Shown one piece after another: positions 1 to 6,702 of a stretch of 64,000 nucleotides of DNA (positions within the stretch are counted from its first letter, which is position 1; every line of letters starts with the position of its first letter). The notes beneath the pieces were generated by a model. It had not been told where the DNA came from. It saw only the letters and a program-made list of their open reading frames with translations, and ran no database searches. The stretch is from Microcosmobacter sp040493455 (GTDB lineage: Bacteria > Bacteroidota > Bacteroidia > Flavobacteriales > Flavobacteriaceae). The stretch is taken from positions 124,001-188,000 of the forward strand of contig NZ_JANFDA010000004.1 of assembly GCF_040493455.1 (NCBI RefSeq), in the 5' to 3' direction. Made by a program: the position numbers and the translations under genes.

Positions 1-56
1 ATTATTGGAATTAAAACCGAACAATAATAGATAATTGCTAAAGGCGTTCATAATAT

Positions 57-839
57 ATGCGTATTGCTAAATATTTTGGACACTTAATTTTCATTCTATT
101 CTTAACAGTATTGACCCAAGTTGGAGGTATTGTTTGGTTACTTTCACTATACATTGCGCATAAATTCAAAAAGAAAAAGCGTTTTGTGTTTCCAATACTA
201 TATTTGGTATTCAGTTTAGCGATTATTCCTCCTTTAGCAAGTTTGGCTGGACGCGAACAATTGCCTTTAACTAGAGATGAACTTAAACCCAGAAACTGGA
301 TATATCCTTTACTTAACAGAAATTATGTAACGCCAGAGCTCCAAAAGCTCTTGGATGATGCTTCAACGAATCTTACAAAGCAGGGAATCACCATAACCTA
401 TTTAGATGCATCGTTTCCATTTATTGACGGTTTTTCACTCTTACCTCATCTAAGCCATAACGATGGGAAAAAAGTAGACCTTTCGTTTATGTACAAAGAC
501 AAGAATGGGAAACTAACTAACAAAAAACCATCCACATCTGGTTATGGAACATACGTAAATAAGGATAACAACCAAACCAATTCATATTGTAAGAATAGCG
601 GATACTGGCAATACGATTTTCCTAAATACTTAACTTTTGGCTCTAGAAATGATATTACATTCAGCAAAGAACATACTAGAATTTTAATCAAAGAACTTCT
701 CTCCTATCATTCAACTCAAAAAATCTTTATTGAACCTTACCTTAAGCAAAGTCTAGGTTTTGAGAACGAATCCAAAGTTAAATTTCATGGTTGTAAAGCT
801 GTACGCCATGATGATCATATACATTTACAAATAAAATAG
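57..839 (+). CDS. Membrane-anchored LAS-type (M15/M74-like) metallopeptidase candidate
   Basis: 260 aa. Two hydrophobic segments (about residues 8-33 and 43-62) anchor an extracytoplasmic domain. That domain contains H134-x6-D141 (in LSHNDGKKVDLSF) and, at the C-terminus, H254-x-H256 (DDHIHLQ). This is the zinc-ligand layout H-x6-D...HxH of LAS peptidases such as VanX, DD-carboxypeptidases and MepA. Cys178 and Cys246 could form a disulfide. In the family these enzymes cut peptidoglycan peptide cross-links or stems, so a periplasmic murein role is inferred, not shown. Many homologues are probably annotated as hypothetical. The ATG at 57 is the first in frame and gives a natural membrane anchor. 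The gene stands alone, and a repeat-like inverted element follows it. Confidence 0.6.
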   Translation: MRIAKYFGHLIFILFLTVLTQVGGIVWLLSLYIAHKFKKKKRFVFPILYLVFSLAIIPPLASLAGREQLPLTRDELKPRNWIYPLLNRNYVTPELQKLLDDASTNLTKQGITITYLDASFPFIDGFSLLPHLSHNDGKKVDLSFMYKDKNGKLTNKKPSTSGYGTYVNKDNNQTNSYCKNSGYWQYDFPKYLTFGSRNDITFSKEHTRILIKELLSYHSTQKIFIEPYLKQSLGFENESKVKFHGCKAVRHDDHIHLQIK

Positions 840-853
840 CTTACTTTCTTATT

Positions 854-922
854 GTCATTCAGAAGGCGTGAAACGACTGAAGAATCTTTTATAATTAGAT
901 TTCTAATTTCATTCTGAATGAC
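854..922. repeat. 69-bp inverted-repeat element (REP/MITE-like)
   Basis: The ends are perfect 11-bp inverted copies: GTCATTCAGAA at 854-864 and TTCTGAATGAC at 912-922. The interior (for example ACTGAAGAATCT) resembles the 'GTCATTCTGAGCGAAG..GAATCT' kind of intergenic repeat that is common in Flavobacteriaceae genomes. It lies between two genes on the same strand and could also act as a transcription terminator for the upstream gene. Confidence 0.55.
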
Positions 923-938
923 ATTACAGAAAAAATAA

Positions 939-960
939 ACTTTCACTAATTATTGAAAGT
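939..960. promoter_or_regulatory. Palindromic operator candidate, copy 1 (upstream of the GbsR-type gene)
   Basis: ACTTTCA-N8-TGAAAGT, followed directly by TTAAAA. The same arms, spacer length and following bases recur at 1525-1546. The right arm overlaps the TTG (953-955) of the proposed promoter, so a bound protein would block RNA polymerase. The obvious ligand is the GbsR/MarR-type regulator encoded just downstream. Confidence 0.65.
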
Positions 961-981
961 TTAAAAATTTTTATATATTTG
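953..981 (+). promoter_or_regulatory. Bacteroidota-type promoter for the GbsR-type regulator
   Basis: TTG at 953-955, an 18-bp spacer, and TATATTTG at 974-981 match the Bacteroidota -33 TTTG / -7 TAnnTTTG consensus. The start codon at 1007 is 26 bases downstream of the -7 element. Confidence 0.6.
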
Positions 982-1006
982 TTCTGTAAAGCAATAACAA
1001 AACAAC

Positions 1007-1510
1007 GTGGAATATCAAGAAGCAAAAGAAAAATTTATCAGTACCTGGGGAAGTTTGGGCTCGCTTTGGGGCATCAATAAAGCCATGGCACAGATACAAG
1101 CACTTTTGTTTATCTCTACCAAACCCCTCTCAATGGAAGATATTATGGAGCAGTTGAAAATATCTAGAGGCAATACCAGCATGAACCTTAGACAGCTTAT
1201 GGATTGGGGAATTGTCACTAAAGAATTGATTCCTGGAGAACGTAGAGAATACTTTACTACTGAAAAAGACGTACAAGAATTGGCAAGAATCATTGCAAAA
1301 GAACGTAGTCGTAGAGAAATAAAACCAGTAATTAAAGTCCTAAAAGACGTATCGAGCATAAAAAATGATAAATCTGCAGAAACCAAAGAATTAATTAAGC
1401 AAACTAAGGCTTTGCATGATCTAACTGAAAACGCTGATAAAATCATTAACAAACTAGTGAATCAGGAACAAAACTGGATGACCAAAACCATTATGAAATT
1501 GTTCAAATAA
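1007..1510 (+). CDS. GbsR/MarR-family transcriptional regulator
   Basis: 167 aa with a GTG start. It opens with the family's 'F-x3-WG-x3-WG' pattern (ISTWGSLGSLWG), followed by a winged helix-turn-helix at about residues 38-85 (PLSMEDIMEQLKISRGNTSM, then the wing ending in GERREYF). The C-terminal third is helical and charged and probably dimerises. GbsR proteins in other bacteria control choline/betaine genes, but no such genes are seen here, so the effector is unknown. The target is very likely its own promoter and the membrane-protein operon at 1563, because both carry the same 22-bp palindrome. The GTG is the only start that keeps the conserved N-terminus and fits the promoter. Confidence 0.85.
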   Translation: MEYQEAKEKFISTWGSLGSLWGINKAMAQIQALLFISTKPLSMEDIMEQLKISRGNTSMNLRQLMDWGIVTKELIPGERREYFTTEKDVQELARIIAKERSRREIKPVIKVLKDVSSIKNDKSAETKELIKQTKALHDLTENADKIINKLVNQEQNWMTKTIMKLFK

Positions 1511-1524
1511 TTTTTTTAAATCAT

Positions 1525-1546
1525 ACTTTCAATTTTTTCTGAAAGT
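1525..1546. promoter_or_regulatory. Palindromic operator candidate, copy 2 (upstream of the membrane-protein operon)
   Basis: ACTTTCA-N8-TGAAAGT followed by TTAAAA, with the same arms and spacing as the site at 939-960 but a different spacer sequence (ATTTTTTC against CTAATTAT). Conservation of the arms but not the spacer is what a dimeric repressor site looks like. It lies 17 bases before the ATG at 1563. Confidence 0.65.
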
Positions 1547-1562
1547 TTAAAATATAAGAAAA

Positions 1563-1916
1563 ATGAAAATATTTAAATCTACTCTCTATAAAATCAACAT
1601 AGCATTAATAATTATTAATACGCTACTTATCATCATTCCCTATTATGCACTTTTATTCTTAATGGTTCTTGGAGCTTGTCAAGTTCTATTAGCATTAATC
1701 ATTGGACTTTTCTTAAATCAGTTAGATAAAGACGGAAAGATCAAATGGATAATCTATATGGTTTTGACATCCATAGTTTTATCTACTATGTATTTAACTG
1801 GCAAACAAATATTGAAACTTGACTTTGCAGCAGTAATGATCTGCATGTTCATATCTATCGGTCTGGCTTTCTTAAACCTAAACATCACTTATTTATTCTC
1901 TAAAAATGAATCTTAA
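1563..1916 (+). CDS. Small integral membrane protein, function unknown
   Basis: 117 aa, not recognised. There are four probable membrane helices (about residues 10-30, 28-52, 60-80, 88-110) and only short loops. It is the first gene of a tightly packed operon: its last 11 bases overlap the next gene, and a regulator-linked palindrome lies just upstream. The context suggests it works with the two related small membrane proteins that follow. No enzymatic motif is visible. Confidence 0.7.
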   Translation: MKIFKSTLYKINIALIIINTLLIIIPYYALLFLMVLGACQVLLALIIGLFLNQLDKDGKIKWIIYMVLTSIVLSTMYLTGKQILKLDFAAVMICMFISIGLAFLNLNITYLFSKNES

Positions 1917-2277
1917 TATCATTACATACATCATCTATTTACCCATCATTTGTTTCATAATGATTAAGATAGGTTGGCTGTTTTATAAGAATGGTGAAGT
2001 CTTTCTTCTAAATCTTTTTAACAACAATACAGATCTCGTAAAGAGTATCAATAACCTATTACTAGTAGGCTATTATCTCACTAATATTGGGTATGCTATC
2101 ATAAGCATTTCATACTGGAAACAGATTGACTCTATACCAGAAATGCTAAACTCATTATCAACTACACTTGGAAAAATAATATTGCTTTTAGCCTTAATGC
2201 ATTATAACAACATTTTTTGGCTGAAGTATTTAAATAAATCTAAACTCTTAAAATCAATACATCATGGAAAACTTTAG
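1906..2277 (+). CDS. Small membrane protein, paralogue A of a tandem pair
   Basis: 123 aa with about three membrane helices. It aligns with the next gene along most of its length: both start with a 'YLIYLP' type helix, then 'LFYKNG-x-LFLLNLF', then 'LLxVGYYLTNIGYAI'. The pair therefore arose by tandem duplication. It overlaps the upstream gene by 11 bases and the downstream gene by 14, so translational coupling is likely. The product is not recognised. The conserved 'KNGxxFxxxxF...N..L..G.YL.NIG' pattern lies between helices and may mark the working surface. Confidence 0.7.
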   Translation: MNLNIITYIIYLPIICFIMIKIGWLFYKNGEVFLLNLFNNNTDLVKSINNLLLVGYYLTNIGYAIISISYWKQIDSIPEMLNSLSTTLGKIILLLALMHYNNIFWLKYLNKSKLLKSIHHGKL

Positions 2278-2647
2278 AATTGTAATCGGTTATCTTATTT
2301 ATTTACCAATAGTAATTGTACTTACTGTATTCACTTCAAAAATGTTATTCAAAAATGGTAGACTCTTTATGATCGACATTTTTAAAGGCAAAGAAGACAT
2401 CGCTCTCGCTACGAACAAACTATTCGAAATAGGTTTCTACCTCATCAACATTGGCTTTGCTCTGTTCATTATGGAAATTCACACATATAGCAGACATGAA
2501 ATCAGCTACCAAACCTTAATGGAAATTTTGAGCAAAAAAATAGGAGGTTTCACAATCTATCTGGGATTAATGCTCTTCTTTAACATGTTCCTGTTCTTTA
2601 GAGGTAGACGTAAATCTAGACAATCAGTAAAAATTGTTCAAAAATGA
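2264..2647 (+). CDS. Small membrane protein, paralogue B of a tandem pair
   Basis: 127 aa with about three membrane helices and a basic C-terminal tail (RGRRKSRQSVK) that should face the cytoplasm. It is related to the preceding gene through 'YLIYLPIV', 'LFKNGRLFMIDIF' and 'IGFYLINIGFAL'. It overlaps the preceding gene by 14 bases and the next gene by 4 (ATGA). Function is unknown. The two paralogues could form a heteromeric membrane complex, which is an inference from tandem arrangement and coupling. Confidence 0.7.
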   Translation: MENFRIVIGYLIYLPIVIVLTVFTSKMLFKNGRLFMIDIFKGKEDIALATNKLFEIGFYLINIGFALFIMEIHTYSRHEISYQTLMEILSKKIGGFTIYLGLMLFFNMFLFFRGRRKSRQSVKIVQK

Positions 2648-3543
2648 AAACAATCATTATCGCAGGAGGTTCAGGATTTCTGGGACAAGTTCTTGAGAAA
2701 TACTTATCGGGAAAAGGATATGATATTAAAATCCTTACGAGACATCCAAAGAAAAGTAACCACATTTTTTGGGATGCAAAAACCTTAGGGAAGTGGGCAA
2801 ATCAACTCAACAATACGGAAGCTCTTATTAATCTTACAGGAAAATCAGTAGACTGTAGATATACAGACAAAAACAGAAAGCTTATCTACGATTCCAGGAT
2901 AGACTCAACACATGTTATTGGTCTTGCGATTAATCTATGTGAGCATCCACCAAAAGTTTGGCTCAATTCCTCAACAGCAACAATTTATAGAGGATCTAAA
3001 ACAACAGAAATGACAGAAGCTAAAGGTGAGATTGGTAATGATTTTTCTATGAACATAGCTAAATCTTGGGAATATGAATTCAACTCTATAACCAATCCAA
3101 AAACCAGAAAGGTTTTACTTAGAACATCAATAGTACTTGGAAAAAATGGTGGTGCTATGAAACCCCTCAAGAAACTCACAAAGGTTTTCTTAGGCGGTAA
3201 ACAAGGTAGTGGAGACCAAAAACTAAGTTGGATTCATGAACAGGATTTTGCTAGATCCGTTGAATTCCTGATTAATCAGCCTGAGCTGGAAGGCGCATTT
3301 AATGTTTGTGCTCCAAAACCCACAGATAATAAAACATTCATGTCAGTACTTAGAAAATCATTGAAAATTCCTTTTGGACTTCCACAACCAAAATGGTTAA
3401 TAGAAATCGGAGCACTACTAATCGGTACAGAATCAGAATTGGTTCTCAAAAGTAGAAATGTAATACCAGAAAGGTTATTGAAACATAACTTCAATTTTAA
3501 ATTTCAAAATATAAACTCAGCATTGCAAAATCTATCAATATGA
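2644..3543 (+). CDS. TIGR01777-family NAD(P)-dependent epimerase-like protein
   Basis: 299 aa. An atypical extended SDR with a nucleotide-binding loop GGSGFLG at residues 8-14, the family's 'NLTGKSVDCRYT' stretch near residue 70, and a C-terminal DUF1731-type segment (VIPERLLKHNFNFKF). Family members (YfcH, SDR39U1) bind NADPH; substrates are mostly unknown. It overlaps its neighbours by 4 bases on both sides (ATGA), so it belongs to the regulator-linked operon 1563-4235. Confidence 0.85.
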   Translation: MKTIIIAGGSGFLGQVLEKYLSGKGYDIKILTRHPKKSNHIFWDAKTLGKWANQLNNTEALINLTGKSVDCRYTDKNRKLIYDSRIDSTHVIGLAINLCEHPPKVWLNSSTATIYRGSKTTEMTEAKGEIGNDFSMNIAKSWEYEFNSITNPKTRKVLLRTSIVLGKNGGAMKPLKKLTKVFLGGKQGSGDQKLSWIHEQDFARSVEFLINQPELEGAFNVCAPKPTDNKTFMSVLRKSLKIPFGLPQPKWLIEIGALLIGTESELVLKSRNVIPERLLKHNFNFKFQNINSALQNLSI

Positions 3544-4235
3544 ATTTCTTGAAAGCAAAATGGAAAAACCTCATTCTGATCAACTATGTGATTGATCCCA
3601 AGATTTTATTGCCATACGTTCCTAAGCATACTACTCTAGATTTTTATGACAATAAATGCTACATCAGTCTTGTTGGATTCTTATTCGAAGACACTAAAGT
3701 ATTAGGCATAAAGTTTCCGAAGCACATCAATTTCGAAGAGGTCAATCTTAGGTTTTATGTAAAACATAATGAAAAGCGTGGCGTCGTATTCATAAAAGAA
3801 ATTGTTCCAAAACCATTAATTACAAGTATAGCAAATGGTATTTATCATGAACATTATGAAACTCATGAAATGAGTCATCTCAATAGTGAGGAAATGAATA
3901 CTTATGGATATCAATGGAAAGTAAATGACAAGTCGCAATCTTTTAGAGTAACAACCAAGGAATCTCATATTCCTATAGAGGAAAACTCAGAAGCAGAGTT
4001 TATTGCTGAACATTATTATGGCTACACAAAACATAAAGACAAAACTTTTGAATACGAAGTAAAACACCCTACATGGCATCAAAAACAAATTCTAGATTAC
4101 AATATTAATGTAGACTTTGGAGAGACTTATGGTAAGACGTTCGAATTTTTAAATCACGTAAAACCTTCATCTATAATCTTTACCGAAGGTTCTCAGGTGT
4201 CTGTAGAGAATAAAACTACTATTAACGCTGATTAA
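3540..4235 (+). CDS. DUF2071 (YqjF-like) family protein
   Basis: 231 aa. It starts with FLKAKWKNLILINYVIDPKI, followed by 'LLPYVPKHTTLDFYDNKCYISLVGFLF', the usual opening of DUF2071 proteins, which adopt an acetoacetate-decarboxylase-like fold. No reaction is established for this branch. It is the last gene of the operon and starts inside the stop of the epimerase gene. A hairpin with a T-run follows at 4263. Pairing of DUF2071 and TIGR01777 proteins under a GbsR-type regulator suggests a shared small-molecule or membrane-lipid role, which is not proven. Confidence 0.8.
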   Translation: MNFLKAKWKNLILINYVIDPKILLPYVPKHTTLDFYDNKCYISLVGFLFEDTKVLGIKFPKHINFEEVNLRFYVKHNEKRGVVFIKEIVPKPLITSIANGIYHEHYETHEMSHLNSEEMNTYGYQWKVNDKSQSFRVTTKESHIPIEENSEAEFIAEHYYGYTKHKDKTFEYEVKHPTWHQKQILDYNINVDFGETYGKTFEFLNHVKPSSIIFTEGSQVSVENKTTINAD

Positions 4236-4262
4236 TAATTTAGATATCAACAACCAAAAGAG

Positions 4263-4287
4263 GCCACTGTATAGGTGGCTTTTTTTA
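4263..4287 (+). terminator. Intrinsic terminator of the 1563-4235 operon
   Basis: GCCAC at 4263-4267 pairs with GTGGC at 4275-4279 across a 7-base loop, and is followed by eight T residues. It lies 28 bases after the DUF2071 stop codon. Confidence 0.75.
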
Positions 4288-4324
4288 TTGAACAAAACCT
4301 AAATAAGTGTTAAAATTTCTTTTT

Positions 4325-4341
4325 TAATAGTATTACTATTA
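4325..4341. promoter_or_regulatory. Perfect 17-bp palindrome, TetR operator candidate
   Basis: TAATAGTA-T-TACTATTA. Its last two bases are the first two of a TATATTTG -7 element at 4340-4347, and the TetR start codon is at 4367. The position fits direct repression of the TetR-ABC-HlyD-TolC operon by its own first gene product. Confidence 0.65.
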
Positions 4342-4366
4342 TATTTGCACTGTTAAATTTTAAATT

Positions 4367-5041
4367 ATGGATAGATTACTTTCAGTTTTTAAAATTACAG
4401 TGCCAGAGAAAATCTTCTTGAAAGACCCTGAGTCTTCAAGCTTGGGCAAGAAAATTGTAAGCCACGGTATAGATCTAATCGACGAAATTGGTTTCGAGGC
4501 CTTTACCTTTAAAAAGCTTGGTGCTAAAATTGGCTCCAACGAAAGTTCCATCTATCGCTATTTTGAAAGTAAGCATAAGTTTCTACTCTATTTATCCTCC
4601 TGGTATTGGGCATGGATAGAGTATCAATTAGTTTTTGAAACACACAACGTCAGCGACAAAAAAGAAAAGCTGACCAAAGCCATACACATCCTAACAAGAA
4701 GTATTAAAGAAGATTCCAAGTATTCTCATATTAATGAAGTGACGCTGAGCAACATTATAATCAACGAGAACTCTAAGTCTTTTATGACCAAAGAAGTAGA
4801 CCAAGAAAATAAAGAAGGTTACTTTGAGGTTTATAAGCGATTGGTACACAGACTTAGAGACATCATTTCAGATTACAATCCTGAGTATAAGTACTCATCT
4901 AGTTTGGCAAGTACAGTATTAGATGGAGCTTTACATCAACATTTTTTGAGAGCGCATTTCACATCAATGACCGATTGTGATAAAACCACTACACCTTCAG
5001 AATTTTTTATCGACTTAACCATTAATACTTTAAACCCTTAA
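4367..5041 (+). CDS. TetR/AcrR-family transcriptional regulator
   Basis: 224 aa. The N-terminal helix-turn-helix spans about residues 46-73 (FTFKKLGAKIGSNESSIYRY then FESKHKFL), a typical TetR recognition helix. The C-terminal two thirds are a helical ligand-binding and dimerisation domain with no further recognised motif. It is the first gene of an export operon and lies 3 bases before the ABC gene. It probably represses the operon through the palindrome at 4325-4341. The ligand is unknown and may be a molecule exported by the operon. Confidence 0.88.
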   Translation: MDRLLSVFKITVPEKIFLKDPESSSLGKKIVSHGIDLIDEIGFEAFTFKKLGAKIGSNESSIYRYFESKHKFLLYLSSWYWAWIEYQLVFETHNVSDKKEKLTKAIHILTRSIKEDSKYSHINEVTLSNIIINENSKSFMTKEVDQENKEGYFEVYKRLVHRLRDIISDYNPEYKYSSSLASTVLDGALHQHFLRAHFTSMTDCDKTTTPSEFFIDLTINTLNP

Positions 5042-5044
5042 CAT

Positions 5045-6691
5045 ATGACTCCTTGGCAACGTTTCGTTGGCCTGTTAGAGTTAGAGAAGAAAGATATTTT
5101 CCAAGTCTTTTATTATGCAATTTTCTCTGGTCTAGTAGCCCTAACCTTACCGCTTGGAATTCAAGCAATCATAAATCTTATTCAAGGCGCTCAAGTCTCA
5201 ACATCTTGGGTCATCCTTGTAATTCTAGTAACTGTAGGTGTAATTTTTGCAGGATTGCTTCAACTGATGCAACTACGCATTATTGAGACCATTCAGCAAC
5301 GTATCTTTATGCGAGCTTCATTTGAGCTGAGCTATCGCTTTCCAAAGATAAAGTTCGAAGCCCTTAGAGATTACTATCCACCTGAGTTGGCAAATCGCTT
5401 TTTTGATACGCTAACCATACAAAAAGGGCTTTCAAAAATCTTGATCGATGTACCATCCGCATTGCTTCAAATTATCTTTTCGCTCATTCTGTTATCGTTT
5501 TACCATCCTTTTTTCATCATCTTTGGTCTAATTGTGTTGGTGCTTGTTTTTGTAGTGTTCAAATTCACAGCAAAGCGTGGTTTAGCAACCAGTCTAGACG
5601 AGTCAAAGAACAAGTATAAAGTAGCACATTGGATTCAGGAGATTGCTCGTTCTGTAGTAAGTTTCAAGCTATCCGGAAAAACGAATTTAGCAGTACACAA
5701 AAACGATGCTTTAGTGGTTTCATACTTAAAAGCTAGAGAAAGTCATTTTAAGGTGTTAATGCTTCAGTTCATACAAATGATTAGTTTCAAAGTGATTATT
5801 ACCGCAGGTCTACTCCTTGTTGGTGGAGCTTTGGTACTTAATCAGGAAATGAACATTGGTCAATTTGTAGCAGCAGAAATCATCATTTTATTAGTCATTG
5901 CATCTGTAGAAAAACTCATATTAGGACTAGAATCGTTCTACGATGTCCTTACCGCAATAGAAAAGCTTGGACAAGTTGTGGATAAGGAGTTAGAGCCACA
6001 AGAAGGAGAGCAACCAGATTTTGATGAGAATCTTGATATTGAACTAGATAACATTTCTTACGAAGTTGAAGATAGAGAGAATCCTATACTAAGTAAGATT
6101 AACCTTAAGATAAACAAGTCTAGTCGCATCCTAATTCAAGGTGAAAGTGGTGCTGGAAAATCGAGTTTGTTAAGGTTAATTGCTGGAGTTATAAAACCTA
6201 CAAAAGGAAATATTTTTATCAATGGATTATCCTCCAATAGTATCCTCACAAATCATTATAGAGCAAATTTGGGATTATCACTATCCGAAGAAGCTCCATT
6301 TGAAGGTACACTAAGAGAAAACATCACTTTTGGAGATACTAGCATTTCAGATGAGAAAGTCCTTTGGGCTATGAAAAAAATAGGACTAACCGAGTTTCTA
6401 AAAACTCAACCTCAAGGTCTTAACACCATGCTCTATCCTGAAGGAAAGCGTATGTCATACAATATTTCAAAGAAGATTGTCCTAGCGCGAGCTATTGCCA
6501 AAGAGCCAAAGCTTTTAGTATTGGAAGACGCCTTAGACCAATTCAATGTAGAAGAGACTAATGCAATTATAGATTTCATTACAGACTCAAGTAATCCATG
6601 GGCTTTAGTAGTTGTGAGTAGCAACTCTCGCTGGCAAGGCAATTGCCAGCAAGTCATTAAGCTAGGTAATGGACAAACAACTAATTCTTAA
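5045..6691 (+). CDS. ABC exporter-like fused permease/ATPase with a degenerate nucleotide-binding domain
   Basis: 548 aa. The membrane domain (about residues 20-300) resembles type-1 exporters of the toxin-secretion kind; the ATPase domain is about 330-548. Walker A is intact (GESGAGKS, 366-373). The other ATPase motifs are altered: the Q-loop glutamine is absent (LSLSEEAPFEGT, 411-422), LSGGQ reads MSYNI (470-474), Walker B with the catalytic residue reads LVLED (491-495) in place of the usual hhhhDE order, and the H-loop histidine is replaced by serine (VVVSSNS, 522-528). It may bind ATP but hydrolyse it poorly. The gene is coupled to HlyD and TolC partners, which indicates a tripartite export machine. 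The cargo is unknown. Confidence 0.85.
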   Translation: MTPWQRFVGLLELEKKDIFQVFYYAIFSGLVALTLPLGIQAIINLIQGAQVSTSWVILVILVTVGVIFAGLLQLMQLRIIETIQQRIFMRASFELSYRFPKIKFEALRDYYPPELANRFFDTLTIQKGLSKILIDVPSALLQIIFSLILLSFYHPFFIIFGLIVLVLVFVVFKFTAKRGLATSLDESKNKYKVAHWIQEIARSVVSFKLSGKTNLAVHKNDALVVSYLKARESHFKVLMLQFIQMISFKVIITAGLLLVGGALVLNQEMNIGQFVAAEIIILLVIASVEKLILGLESFYDVLTAIEKLGQVVDKELEPQEGEQPDFDENLDIELDNISYEVEDRENPILSKINLKINKSSRILIQGESGAGKSSLLRLIAGVIKPTKGNIFINGLSSNSILTNHYRANLGLSLSEEAPFEGTLRENITFGDTSISDEKVLWAMKKIGLTEFLKTQPQGLNTMLYPEGKRMSYNISKKIVLARAIAKEPKLLVLEDALDQFNVEETNAIIDFITDSSNPWALVVVSSNSRWQGNCQQVIKLGNGQTTNS

Positions 6692-6702
6692 AACCTGAAA
6701 AG

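Noticed and set aside
1..56. Possible C-terminal tail of an upstream gene (bases 1-27, ending TAA TAG)
   Set aside because: Eight codons are too few to support a gene call.
5053..5286. Overlapping 77-residue frame inside the ABC exporter gene
   Set aside because: It has no family similarity, lies entirely within a well-supported gene, and has no start signal.
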